A DNA stretch of 31,030 bases from Chromera velia (lineage: Eukaryota > Sar > Chromeraceae). A program made the translations under genes and the position numbers. Under the pieces are notes generated by a model. That model did no database searches. It was not told the origin of the DNA and worked only from the letters and a program-made list of their open reading frames with translations. Location: contig JAHBMJ010005772.1 of assembly GCA_018398765.1 (NCBI GenBank), positions 1 through 31,030 on the forward strand, in the 5' to 3' direction. Shown here one piece after another: positions 22,133-31,030 of the stretch (the stretch's first letter is position 1; the number at the start of each line of letters is the position of its first letter).

Positions 22133-24510
22133 CTATCGAAAAGGCCAGCATCCACAACAGCCTCCTGTTTTTTCCGTCCCCTTCTTTCCTTTGTCAGGTG
22201 CAGACTGCGCCAGCAGCTCCCCTCCGTTCATTCGGTGTTGCGATGGAGTTTCTTGGTCTTCCCGGCGTTCAGTCCAGGCGCCCTGCTCCCTCTGGTGCCC
22301 CTGCGAGGTTGAGAGATCTAATCCTGGGGGTGTCCTGGGGGCGTCTGAGCTCTGAGCAGGGTGGAGGGGACGCGGCTTGGTCGCCGTCTGTGGAGCACAC
22401 GCACCCATGATCGGTTGCTTGATTATCCTTCGGGAACTTCCGCCCCCGTGTCTCGGAGAAGCCCCTTGCCCCTGCGCCTCTCGATCTCTCTCCGGGGCTC
22501 CACGCGGCTGTACTGACGTCGCGCAGTGCTGGTCATAAGGGACCATGTGAGCAACTACTGCTGCCGTGTCGACTGAAGTTGTCTGCGAAAGAGAGTACCG
22601 TCCCCCCGACGAGTAGGTGTCCAGTTGTCCCGGCAGTCGGGCCACGGTTCCCCCCTGGAGGGGCGTCACCGATCGCCGACGCCCCCTGATGGGGGGTCTC
22701 GGAACTGTCGGTGGCTTCCGGTGGGCTGCAAGGCGATCGATCGAGGGGCATGCATGCGTGAGCGGGGCAGGACTGACGCTGTGGGTGGCAGAGTATTCGT
22801 TCGTATGCGTGGGAACAAGGTAGAGAAGGCAGAAGGTGATTCAGCTGGGCGCTCCAGAAAAGAAAAGAAAAGCACAGAAGAGGAGAGGAAAGAGGAGCGC
22901 ATTCCTCGTTGACCCTGAAGGTTTCATACACACGAAACTTAGACGCATACGTACATTCACACAGCCGTGCGTGAAGTCAACATATGAAAAGAAACGGATT
23001 CCAGACGTCAATCGATTACAGACATTCACGAGATGGAGAAGCAAGTGGTGTACTTTTCCCCTCTTTCTTGCTTGCTGACTTGCTCTTTTGTTAGACTTCT
23101 CCAGAGGACACAGCTGGATGTTCTGGAATATGTCGATAAAGTCTCCGTACTCCATCCAGAAGGTGCCATCCTCGTCGTCACTCCACAACTTCTGCATGGG
23201 GGGGGCCGTCCGTCCATTCAGCCATCCCTCGATCGATTGTAAGCATACGATTCAATTAAGGTGCTGACCTGTTTCTCTCTCCCCCCGCCCCCTTCCTTTC
23301 CCTTCTTCTCTCTTCCCTTTTCTCTTTCCGGAGAGGAGCTGTCACTCTTGTACCACGTGGCATGTAGGGCAGGAGAGAGGGAGAAACGGAGACAGGAGGG
23401 AAAGGCGGTAAGAAAGAAAAAAGGAACTCAGAAAGGAAAATCCGCAGACGGATTCACGGAGGGGTACAGTAACCGACAGACAGGCAAACACACGGACGTT
23501 ATCGTAGTCAAACACACAAAAGATGGTGGATCATTTTTTGGCCAACCCTGACACACTCCCGCCGTTTGTGTGACAAACCTGTCATTTGTCGACATCTTGA
23601 ACAAAGAATCAGCACAAAGAATAAGTGTCAACCCACTCACCTGTTGGACCTCAGGGTACCGATCCCACTCATCAGACGTCACAGAAAACCTGCCGATCCA
23701 CTCAGTCATCCCCCAGGGATTCCGAAGCTGCACCAGCCGCAACGGTTTGTTGTTCAGCCGAGTGGCTCTGGGGACTGTCGCCGCCCGCGTCCGGGGGGAC
23801 GCGAGGGAGGAGGAGGGCTGTGGCGGCGCCAGGTAGAGGGGGTTGGGGTCCTCGAATGTTCTGATGAAGGAGTACGCGTGGCCCTCCACCAACCCATCCT
23901 CTCTCTTCACCTCACCCCCTGTGCTCGACGTTCTGCTGGCAGCAAGGAGAAAATTCTCCTGCAGGCAGGTAGACACACGGGCAGGGTCATAGATAAGCGG
24001 ATGTTAACAAACAGCTTTCAAATTTTTCTGCGTTGCCTCTCTGACCTTTCTTGTATGAAGCGCATTGAATTCAGGGGAGGCCTTGCGGTCTGCCGAGTAC
24101 AAGATCGACCCAGTTTCTTGTACGTATTCTTGCACACTTAGACTGTTCACTCTCACAGAAAAGGTAGGAGAGCTGAGAATTCAAAGCAAGAGAGACTGTG
24201 TGAATAGAGTTGGGAAACACAAGCATGTGTATGACAGTCTGTCTGCAGGTCTCTGAAGGGCTTCTCTGCAGACCCGGTCCCAGTGCTACAATAAGATGAA
24301 GTCCAATAAGATGAAGTCCAATTAATGTTTTCTTTCATTCTTTTCCACAAAAACACACAGATTCATGTTATTGTTTTTCTGCAAAAGACCGAAGTTTGAT
24401 CGATCCCGTGCGCTCTTCTGTGCTGACCTGGTCCCAGTGCTTCAACAAAATGAAGAAGTCCGCCTTCGATACCTGTCTCTTGGTCGCTGCGGATATCCAC
24501 AAAGGGGGCA

Positions 24511-24541
<31 letters not shown>

Positions 24542-24565
24542 GACTGAAAGAGAGAGGGGGAAGGC

Positions 24566-24601
<36 letters not shown>

Positions 24602-25668
24602 AGGACGGGCTAGAGGGTTGCTGCGAAGAGTAAAAGGGATAAAGAGTGGGCACCAGCGGAGAAAAGGAGAATAGAAATGCCAGAAGGGGAGAAGGGGCCC
24701 GCAAGTAAGGGGAAAAAATGCAAGGCCGGTGGGGAGAGAGGGCAAGGAGAGAAATGAAGGCGGGGAGCTTCTGCAAAGCAGACATGCAAACAGACACGCA
24801 TTTCTAAGCGTGAAAGAAAAAGTGAGGAAAAATCCAAACGGGAAGGCAGTATCACGGCAGACAGTAGGCGACTGACGACGAGAGAAGAGTTTCTTCAAAT
24901 TTCGAGGATTTTGCTTCAGCCATGTCAGTTGGACTTCTTTCTCGAACATCGTGGCGTGGGGAGTGGAGCTCCAGATGAACTACACGCAATTCAGTCAGGA
25001 AGGGGGAAAACAATACAACAACAAGCATGACCACGGATGAGAAAAGAGAAACATCAAACGTGTGAAAAGAGACCTAGCGAAAAAAGAAGCAAAGTACGCT
25101 TGCGCAAACTTGGTTTGAGACACACAACAGACCGGCACAAAGCACAACGGTGAAGAAAGAGAGACATAGAGAGACAGACAGAGAGAGAGCACAGACCTGT
25201 TGTTCGACTCCTGTAAGGCACTGGAATCCGTATGGAGAGTGACATCCTGCAGTGAGTGCATTTGGGTAGTCAGTCGAGGAAGAGGGAGATCAGAAACAGG
25301 GCAGCAAAGAGGTCTTAGAAAGAAAAGACAGCTCACTGCAAGATGCTGAGCTGCTGCAAATAAAATGCGAGTCGACCTGCGTCCACAGCATGACGAGACC
25401 ATAGAAATAGAAAGACGAAAAAGAGGCACTCCCATTCTACCCGCGTTGCCATGACACACCCTGTCGTGCCGTGCAGGTCGGCATGCATCAACTGCCTCAA
25501 TAGGAAAGAGTGCCACAGAATGCAGATGGAAAGAGGGTGAATGCAGACAGAACTTGTCTATGTGATTACAGAAGAAGAAGAGGCAAAATACCAAAAGTAC
25601 AGTAGGCCCTGTTGGCTCTTTTTGTACGTTTTCATTCGATCGAGGCACTGCACTCTCTCTCCGTTCCT

Positions 25669-25700
<32 letters not shown>

Positions 25701-28397
25701 CAGTCAATCAAGGCACTCACCCCTGAGTTCCTTCCTTCTCTCTCTCTCTCTCCAGTCAATCAAGGCACTCACCCCTGAGTTCCTTCCTTCTCTCTCTCTC
25801 TCTCTCCAGTCAATCAAGGCACTCACCCCTGAGTTCCTTCCTTCTTTCTCTCTCTCTCCAGTCAATCAAGGCACTCACCCCTGAGTTCCTTCCTTCTCTC
25901 TCTCTCTCGCCAGTCAATCAAGGCACTCACCCCTGAGTTCCTTCCTTCCTTCTCTCTCTCTCTCCAGTCAATCAAGGCACTCACCCCTGAGTTCCGAGTA
26001 CCCCCCGCAGAACTTTGCGAATGCTTTTTCGAGAAGAAGTGGCCTGCATTCAGTCAGCAGAAAAGAGCGATAAAGTCACGCTGATTGATTGGACCAGTCC
26101 GTGCTGAACGCGCGGCAACAGCCTCACTTTGAATCCATGCGCGACCAAAGAAGACAGGCCAGCAAGTACAATGAAAAGAAAACACCGAGGAGCAAGCGAA
26201 CCACTGATTCTACTGACGGCCTTGATTGAGTATTTGAATTTTTTTCTCTTTCTAAAGAGAAATTTGGTTGACACCCTTCCTTTCTCGAGTGGAAAAGGCC
26301 GGAGCGAAAACGGCTTGACAACTGGCAGAGAACACACACAGAGGAAAAATAGAGGGAGGAAGAAGAAGGTCCACAAGGCATGGGACGAAGAGACGCTCCA
26401 ATATGCACCGCGTACCAAAGTTCGTTTCCCTGAGGCTTTGTGAAGAGAGGTACTCCCCCTCTTTGCCACCTGCAAAGAAAGGAATAACAGGCAGAATACA
26501 GACGGGTCCTCGTCTGCTATCCCTGAGAACTTTTTTCAAATTGACTTGCGTACTCTGTTACTCCTTGCCTCCCCCGGTGCCTTCTTCGTTTGGTTTTAGT
26601 GCGTGCGTCTCTCCTCAAATGCGCTCTCTTTCCGTCCTTGTCTCTGTCGATCGGTCGGCCGGTCGGTCTGTCTGTCTGTCTGTCTGTCTGTCTGGAGAAG
26701 AAACATATAGTCTGTCTGTCTGTTTGTCTCTTTGTGTCTTCTGTATCGGTCAGAAACCATCTTGGCAGCTTGCCTATTCCTTTCCACTCACACCCCTTGG
26801 CAGGCATGCCTATTCCTTTCCACTCACACAGCACGTGTTCCACTCATCCACCGTCTTGCCCTGTTTGTGTTTTGACACCTTCAAGAATTCTTCAAGGAAG
26901 AGCTGATGCCTCCCTCGACCCCTCGTCACTTCGTGGTTTTCTTTTGAACGCACTAGCTCACCATTTTTTGGGCAGACACGGAATGAAGTCGTCGATGACC
27001 AGGGTTACCCACTGCCCGATCGCGACGTCGTACAGACGTATGGCGTACTTCCCCTCTCTGCTGAACCGTTTGGTCTCGAAAAGATTCTCGATCTTCCCCG
27101 GAAACTCAGCGACGCACGCAAGCGCAGCGATCAACCAGCAGTTGCCAAGTTGCCTGCAGCAAACACGAAATGCAGTGACCACAAGGAAGAGGGGAGAAAA
27201 GTACACAGGATTGGATTCACGCGCCATACCATCGAAGCGCATCATGAAGCAGACAGCCAACAGACCTATTTTGTGTGTGGGGGGGTGTTGTACAGTTCAC
27301 GGAGAAGTACACCATACGCCAATTTCGGGTATTGCATCAACAGAGTCACACACAGAATGACAAGGTTTTCCGTTCTCAAGACTTTTTATATCTAGTTTCC
27401 CTTCCCTCAGATCGATTTCTAAGTTCTGGTTCGCCGGCTCCCTCCTCTTTTCCTTTACACGTTTCCACGTTTTCCCTTTCTATGCCGTTTTCTTTCCCGT
27501 TTGCCTGCAGTTTTGATTCTCGCGCATGAGCACTGACTGACCCTTGCCTGAGGTCTGCTGGGTTGATCTCGTCGAAGAGTTTGTTCATTCGGGTGTCCCC
27601 GTTGGAGTTGGAGACTGCCAGATGAGAGGCTGCATGCACATGTTTTAAGTATCCCATCTTGGATTTTAAAGTCGTTTCCGTCTTTTATTGTGTTTGTCTC
27701 TCGCAAAGCTGTCGATGTGCTCCAGCTCAGTCCATCCTTTCAACGTACGAACACCCCCTCCAGCCCGTTAGGAATGGGCCTTCCGATGGTGTTCGGGGGG
27801 CGAAATCTCGTTGACTTCTACGCGTTGACATTAATGGTCGACAGATGTTCTTCTCTCTTGACAGCATTCTGAGTCAGTGACGTGCTCTTTAATCTCTCTT
27901 TGCTCGACCTTTTCACAGCGTAACAGATTTTCTCTTTTTCTCTTTTGAGTCCTCCCTTCCACTCGCTGGATAAAAGTACCGGAGTGTTTTAGTTTGTTCT
28001 TTCGTGCCTCACTTGCGCACTGCATCAAATCGTATAAACGAAAGGAGATAGACGTGTCGGCTGACGGACCTCGAATCCATTCTCTTTCTGCAAATCTCTC
28101 GACGCACGCAGGCCCCAGAGAAGCGTCTGAGGCAGGGAACTCAGGGTCAGAGAAGAACTCCACGTTCTCGAAATTGGGCTCTCGGATTTTTATTCGAGCA
28201 CCCTCATGGAGTTTCTTCTCCCCTGCAGGCAGGCAGGCACGCTCTCTCAAAAGAATAAAAAGAAAGGAAGATAGAAATGCACCCGCAGACAGGCAAGGAC
28301 AGAAGAAAAGAAGGAAGTACGGAGGGAAGGGAAGGGAAGGGAAGAAAGAAAGAAAGAAAGAAAGAAAGACAGACAGACAGACAGACAGACACACACA

Positions 28398-28444
<47 letters not shown>

Positions 28445-29428
28445 AAGAAAGAAGGAAAGAAAGAAAGAAAACAGAGAAGTGTGACCAGACACTTTCAGAA
28501 ACGATTCAATGCAAAGCAAAAGACACGATGCAAAAGAGGAAGTGAATTGCAGTTCCATTATTTGGAATTCCTTTGCTTAACTCCTCTCCTGTCTCTCTTT
28601 TTCGAGCAATCGAGAGAGAGTTCCACAGTCCATTTCCTTCATTCAGCTCATGCGGCCGCCGCCTGTTGGAAGAAAAAGAGACAGTAGAAACGATGACCTG
28701 AGAAGTAAACTTGATTCCACCCTCTCAACAAAACCAAAAGAGGTCGTCGATTTCACAAACAAACAGAGAAAAACCGACCAAAAACGTCTTCGAATATCAG
28801 CCCTCCATCGCAGTTTCTCCTCACTCTCCTGCAAAATTATTGCAAACCATCAAAGAGCGCAAGCCGATAGGCTGGAACAGCTGTTGAAGATTAGTGGTCG
28901 ACAAGCATCCTTTTCTCCCCAACCGTCTCTCCGCTTCCGCATAAGCAAACGTAAGATAGAAGATAGTTTTGACAGATGTAGAGCTCGTATCAGTAGAGAC
29001 AGATGACGGCATTCATGCAAAGATGCAGGCTGCCAAGCAAAACGGAGACACACTCACAGATGAACAAAAAGTCTGCGTAAACAAATGCATCACAGGCTGA
29101 CAAGCAGAAGGAGCGCAACAAAAAGACCAATCAAGATCCCAACAAGCAAACAAAGTGTCAAGATATTCATTCACTCACCAGGCGTGCCCTGCGAGAGACC
29201 TCAAAGTGAACGTCTGGTTTTTGTTCAAACTTCCTTGGAAGACCTCATGTCCCCCTCCATCTACCCAGAAAACGTCCACCTTCAGATCGCACCTGCGGAA
29301 TGGCACAGAAACACCATGAGACAGAGAAGACACAGAGAAAGAAAAAAAGATATTCAGAGAGACAGCAGATCCATCAAACATGAATCAGATTTGTCCCTCT
29401 CCCCCGTTTCCTCAGGACACGATTCAGT

Positions 29429-29464
<36 letters not shown>

Positions 29465-29737
29465 AGAAGAAGAAGAAGAAGAAGAAGAAGAGAGCCAGAC
29501 GCACGGACAGTCTCGACGCATGGAGCAATGCTTTTTTCTCGATCCTCATAGATCCCCTCCCCTGCAGGCACTCCTCCGCTTGCTTGAGTGTCAACACAGG
29601 ACGACAGCCCAAGGACAAGGACTCTCTTGGTGATGCACTTTGAGGTCTCTTGGACAGAGAGACATACACACACACGCACGGACACAGACATACGCAGAGA
29701 GTGAGAGAGACAGAGAAAGAGAGAGAAAGATAGATAA

Positions 29738-29768
<31 letters not shown>

Positions 29769-30561
29769 AAGAGAGAGAGAGGTGTGACCCTATAGAAACA
29801 CCGGGGTGATTGCCGACTGACCTGTTCACGAGAGTCGCGCTCATGTCCCTCCCAAGGTCTTCGCTTCTCAAGTCTCCCGTGGCCACTAAATCTGCATTTT
29901 GGTTTGTTCATTTGAAGGGAGCACCACACGCAAATCATGAACACTGACAGACAGACTCACATGGAGAAAACAGGGGCAGGGAGGAGGCCTGAGTTATACA
30001 ACGAGGTCGCACAAAGATGCAACCATGCCTCCACAATAGAGGCCCCCCCCGGCTCCCAGAAATACATCCTCCCACTAGCCAGTCCATTAGTCCATCTCCC
30101 TCTCCCCCATCCAACCGCTGACCGACCGACCGTTGTCCTGTCCCTCCTCATACGCAACCACACGGAACGATGGATCGGGTCTGCACACCTTCGCCTCCAC
30201 GTCCATTGCTTCCCAAACAACACCAATCTGCACACGGGCAGGCCGGCTTGAGTCTCTGGTTGTTGTTTTTTTTTCGGGCTCGCGCGATAAGAAAAAGACA
30301 AAGAACGCGAGAGGCAGCCACAATAGAAGAAGCTGAAGTGACTTTACGGTTGAGGCAACCGCCTCTGAAGTCAGTCAGAGGGCCTGTCCCCCTGCCCTCC
30401 TCTCTCTTGCTTATTCCCCAAACAAAGTTAAATCACGAGAAGAAGAACGGGAGAGGTGAACGATAGAAGCGAAAAAGAGAAGAAGACCAGAGCAAAGAGG
30501 CCGACCTCCAGAGGGGTCACCGCAAGCATGTCGTATGCCAAAGCAAAATGGCCCCCTTCCC
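22133..30561 (-). CDS. Calpain-type cysteine protease with VHL beta-like domain (5' partial, 16 exons seen)
   Basis: Exons: 30561-30506, 30227-30131, 29891-29822, 29292-29179, 28828-28779, 28222-28070, 27629-27542, 27153-26962, 26469-26416, 26043-25985, 25246-25197, 24979-24877, 24486-24428, 23958-23641, 23191-23080 and 22725-22133 (TAG). Phases agree at every join; about 722 residues are visible. The first exon opens with a split codon, so the 5' end lies upstream, probably beyond the right edge. In order: an unassigned segment (IGVVWEAMDVEAKV), a VHL beta-like domain (LVNR, FWVDGGGHEVF, RSLAGHAWRVR), the calpain lead-in (FFSDPEFPASDASLG, EREWIR) and the papain-fold core. The catalytic Cys is in QLGNCWLIAALACVAEF, His in GLVEGHAYSF and Asn in LVQLRNPWGMTEWIG, so an active protease is expected. 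PLLLEKAFAKFCGGYSELRG and DEDGTFWMEYGDFIDIF are typical calpain blocks. The last exon gives a basic, disordered tail ending CCGCWPFR; its join is the least certain (the alternative donor at 23097 gives a shorter tail in another frame). Confidence 0.9.
24261..24319 (-). repeat. Decayed copy of a calpain exon end and its splice donor
   Basis: In the intron after exon 24486-24428, the minus strand again reads a stretch close to the exon end (AGCACTGGGACC then GGGTCTGC, against exon AGCACTGGGACC then AGGTCAGC). The adjoining GGACTTCATCTTATT is itself duplicated in tandem (15-bp units 24290-24304 and 24305-24319). Confidence 0.75.
24513..24602. repeat. GT then GA microsatellites in calpain intron
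   Basis: A GT run (about 24511-24536) and a GA run (about 24570-24601) lie just upstream, in transcript sense, of the acceptor of exon 24486-24428. Confidence 0.9.
25701..26000 (-). repeat. Six-copy tandem array built from an exon end plus its 5' splice site
   Basis: On the plus strand CAGTCAATCAAGGCACTCAC begins at 25701, 25753, 25807, 25859, 25911 and 25965, a period of 52-54 bp. Read on the minus strand each unit is GGAACTCAGGGGTGAGTGCC followed by TTGATTGACTGG and a GA run. The right-most unit is the genuine end of calpain exon 26043-25985 (CTC AGG G, then GTGAGT). The other five are intronic copies, each with the last coding bases and a perfect GTGAGT donor. Confidence 0.93.
26667..26730. 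repeat. CTGT tetranucleotide arrays in calpain intron
   Basis: Two CTGT runs separated by GGAGAAGAAACATATAGT, in the intron after exon 27153-26962. The separator plus the second run resembles TBL2 intron sequence at 18628-18655. Confidence 0.85.
26771..26829. repeat. 36-bp tandem duplication in calpain intron
   Basis: TGCCTATTCCTTTCCACTCA plus CAC occurs at 26771-26793 and again at 26807-26829. On the coding strand each copy contains GTGTGAGTGG, a donor-like word. Confidence 0.85.
28321..28470. repeat. Composite GGGAA/AAAG/ACAG/AC/GA/AAAG microsatellite
   Basis: About 150 bp of purine-rich tracts change unit every 20-40 bp, in the calpain intron upstream (transcript sense) of exon 28222-28070. 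On the coding strand it is a long pyrimidine tract. Confidence 0.9.
29430..29490. repeat. GA then GAA microsatellite
   Basis: A GA run followed by (GAA)n in the calpain intron between exons 29891-29822 and 29292-29179. Confidence 0.9.
29660..29781. repeat. CA/GA-rich microsatellite region
   Basis: Short CA and long GA tracts with A and T interruptions, in the same calpain intron as the GA/GAA array. Confidence 0.85.
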
Positions 30562-30582
30562 CTGCAGATTTCAGACAACAGT

Positions 30583-30585
<3 letters not shown>

Positions 30586-30647
<62 letters not shown>

Positions 30648-30650
30648 GTA
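30586..30650. repeat. CA then GA microsatellite
   Basis: A CA run followed by a GA run immediately upstream (transcript sense) of the first visible calpain exon; on the coding strand it reads TC then TG before the CAG acceptor at 30562. Confidence 0.9.
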
Positions 30651-31030
30651 AAGACCCTCTTAAGATCAGATACGGGAAATAAAAAGCTAAAAAAAAAAAC
30701 CGGACGGACGACCAGAACAATTAAGACACACAGAGAGACGCGCAGAGAGCGCTACTCTTAATTTCAACAGCGATCAGACTTGTCTGTATGTGGCAGGTCT
30801 CGTCTTGTCTCATTTTTTCATCACGATTCCCCTTTGTGCATATCCACCCATCGGTCAGTCTTGCGCTTCTGCTTCAGTACAATCCCTTGAGGTCATTCCA
30901 CGATAAGCACTTCAGTCCTATACACCGTGTTCGTTTGCGTGGCCTCGTGCATATGTGCTTGTGTGTATCAATGGGTGTGTATGTGTTTGCGCCTGCGTGC
31001 TTGTGAAAGCTCTCTCTCTCTCTCTCTCCC
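30651..31030. other. Probable calpain intron or 5' region; no exon identified
   Basis: The first visible calpain exon begins inside a codon, so coding sequence must lie further upstream. I find no convincing phase-matched exon here on the minus strand. A CT run occupies 31010-31029 at the window edge. Confidence 0.5.

Noticed and set aside
24240-24300. Candidate calpain exon upstream of the catalytic His exon
   Set aside because: It is a decayed copy of exon 24486-24428; the direct join WDQ to ENFLLAASR is in phase and fits the family.
29560-29640. Candidate calpain exon between 29822 and 29292
   Set aside because: No reading fits the required phase without a stop, and the direct join restores an uninterrupted VHL beta-strand (LVNR then CDLKVDVFW).
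29637-29651. 15-base inverted match (CACTTTGAGGTCTCT) to calpain exon 29292-29179
   Set aside because: A single 15-base match is expected about once by chance in a window of this size.

Overview
The window is nuclear DNA of a eukaryotic microbe. Its genes are cut by many short spliceosomal introns, and the proteins include a tRNA wybutosine enzyme (TYW1), a TBL2-like WD40 membrane protein and a calpain. All three standard stop codons end a gene here (TGA, TAA, TAG), so the code is standard, unlike that of many ciliates. The dense GT/CT/GA microsatellites, intron-rich compact genes and calpain fit a chromerid-type alveolate alga (Chromera-like), but that taxonomic guess is an inference.

Layout. 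1-3387: a GT satellite with 32-bp higher-order periodicity, two AT-rich blocks and no supportable gene. 3388-4950 (-): a 520-residue single-exon proline/serine-rich protein with a hydrophobic C-terminal segment. 4951-6695: intergenic, with a GC-rich palindrome followed abruptly by an AT-rich block. 6696-7767 (-): a new four-exon, 244-residue coiled-coil protein with a C-terminal membrane anchor. 7768-10362: intergenic, with a palindrome, short repeats, a roughly 75-85-bp minisatellite of about 12 units, and an AT-rich block. 10363-15412 (-): TYW1, nine exons, about 690 residues. 15413-15907: shared head-to-head promoter interval. 15908-21250 (+): TBL2-like gene, ten or eleven exons. 21251-22132: AT-rich convergent 3' intergenic region. 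22133-30561 and beyond the right edge (-): a calpain of at least sixteen exons carrying a von Hippel-Lindau (VHL) beta-type domain just before the protease core.

I assembled exons by hand, requiring GT/GC...AG borders, matching phase at every junction and, where a family is known, agreement with that family. Thirty-five introns were placed this way.

Three points stand out. (1) The calpain carries a VHL beta domain that keeps most residues known to bind hydroxyproline in human VHL, suggesting a substrate reader joined directly to a protease. (2) About half of the 5' splice sites read GTCN instead of GTAAG/GTGAG, and many continue as tandem GTCN repeats. (3) In two calpain introns the end of the preceding exon plus its splice donor has been copied into the intron, once as a six-copy tandem array. 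Together these suggest that splice donors in this genome are seeds of tandem duplication. No functional link among the neighbouring genes is evident beyond the probable shared TYW1/TBL2 promoter.
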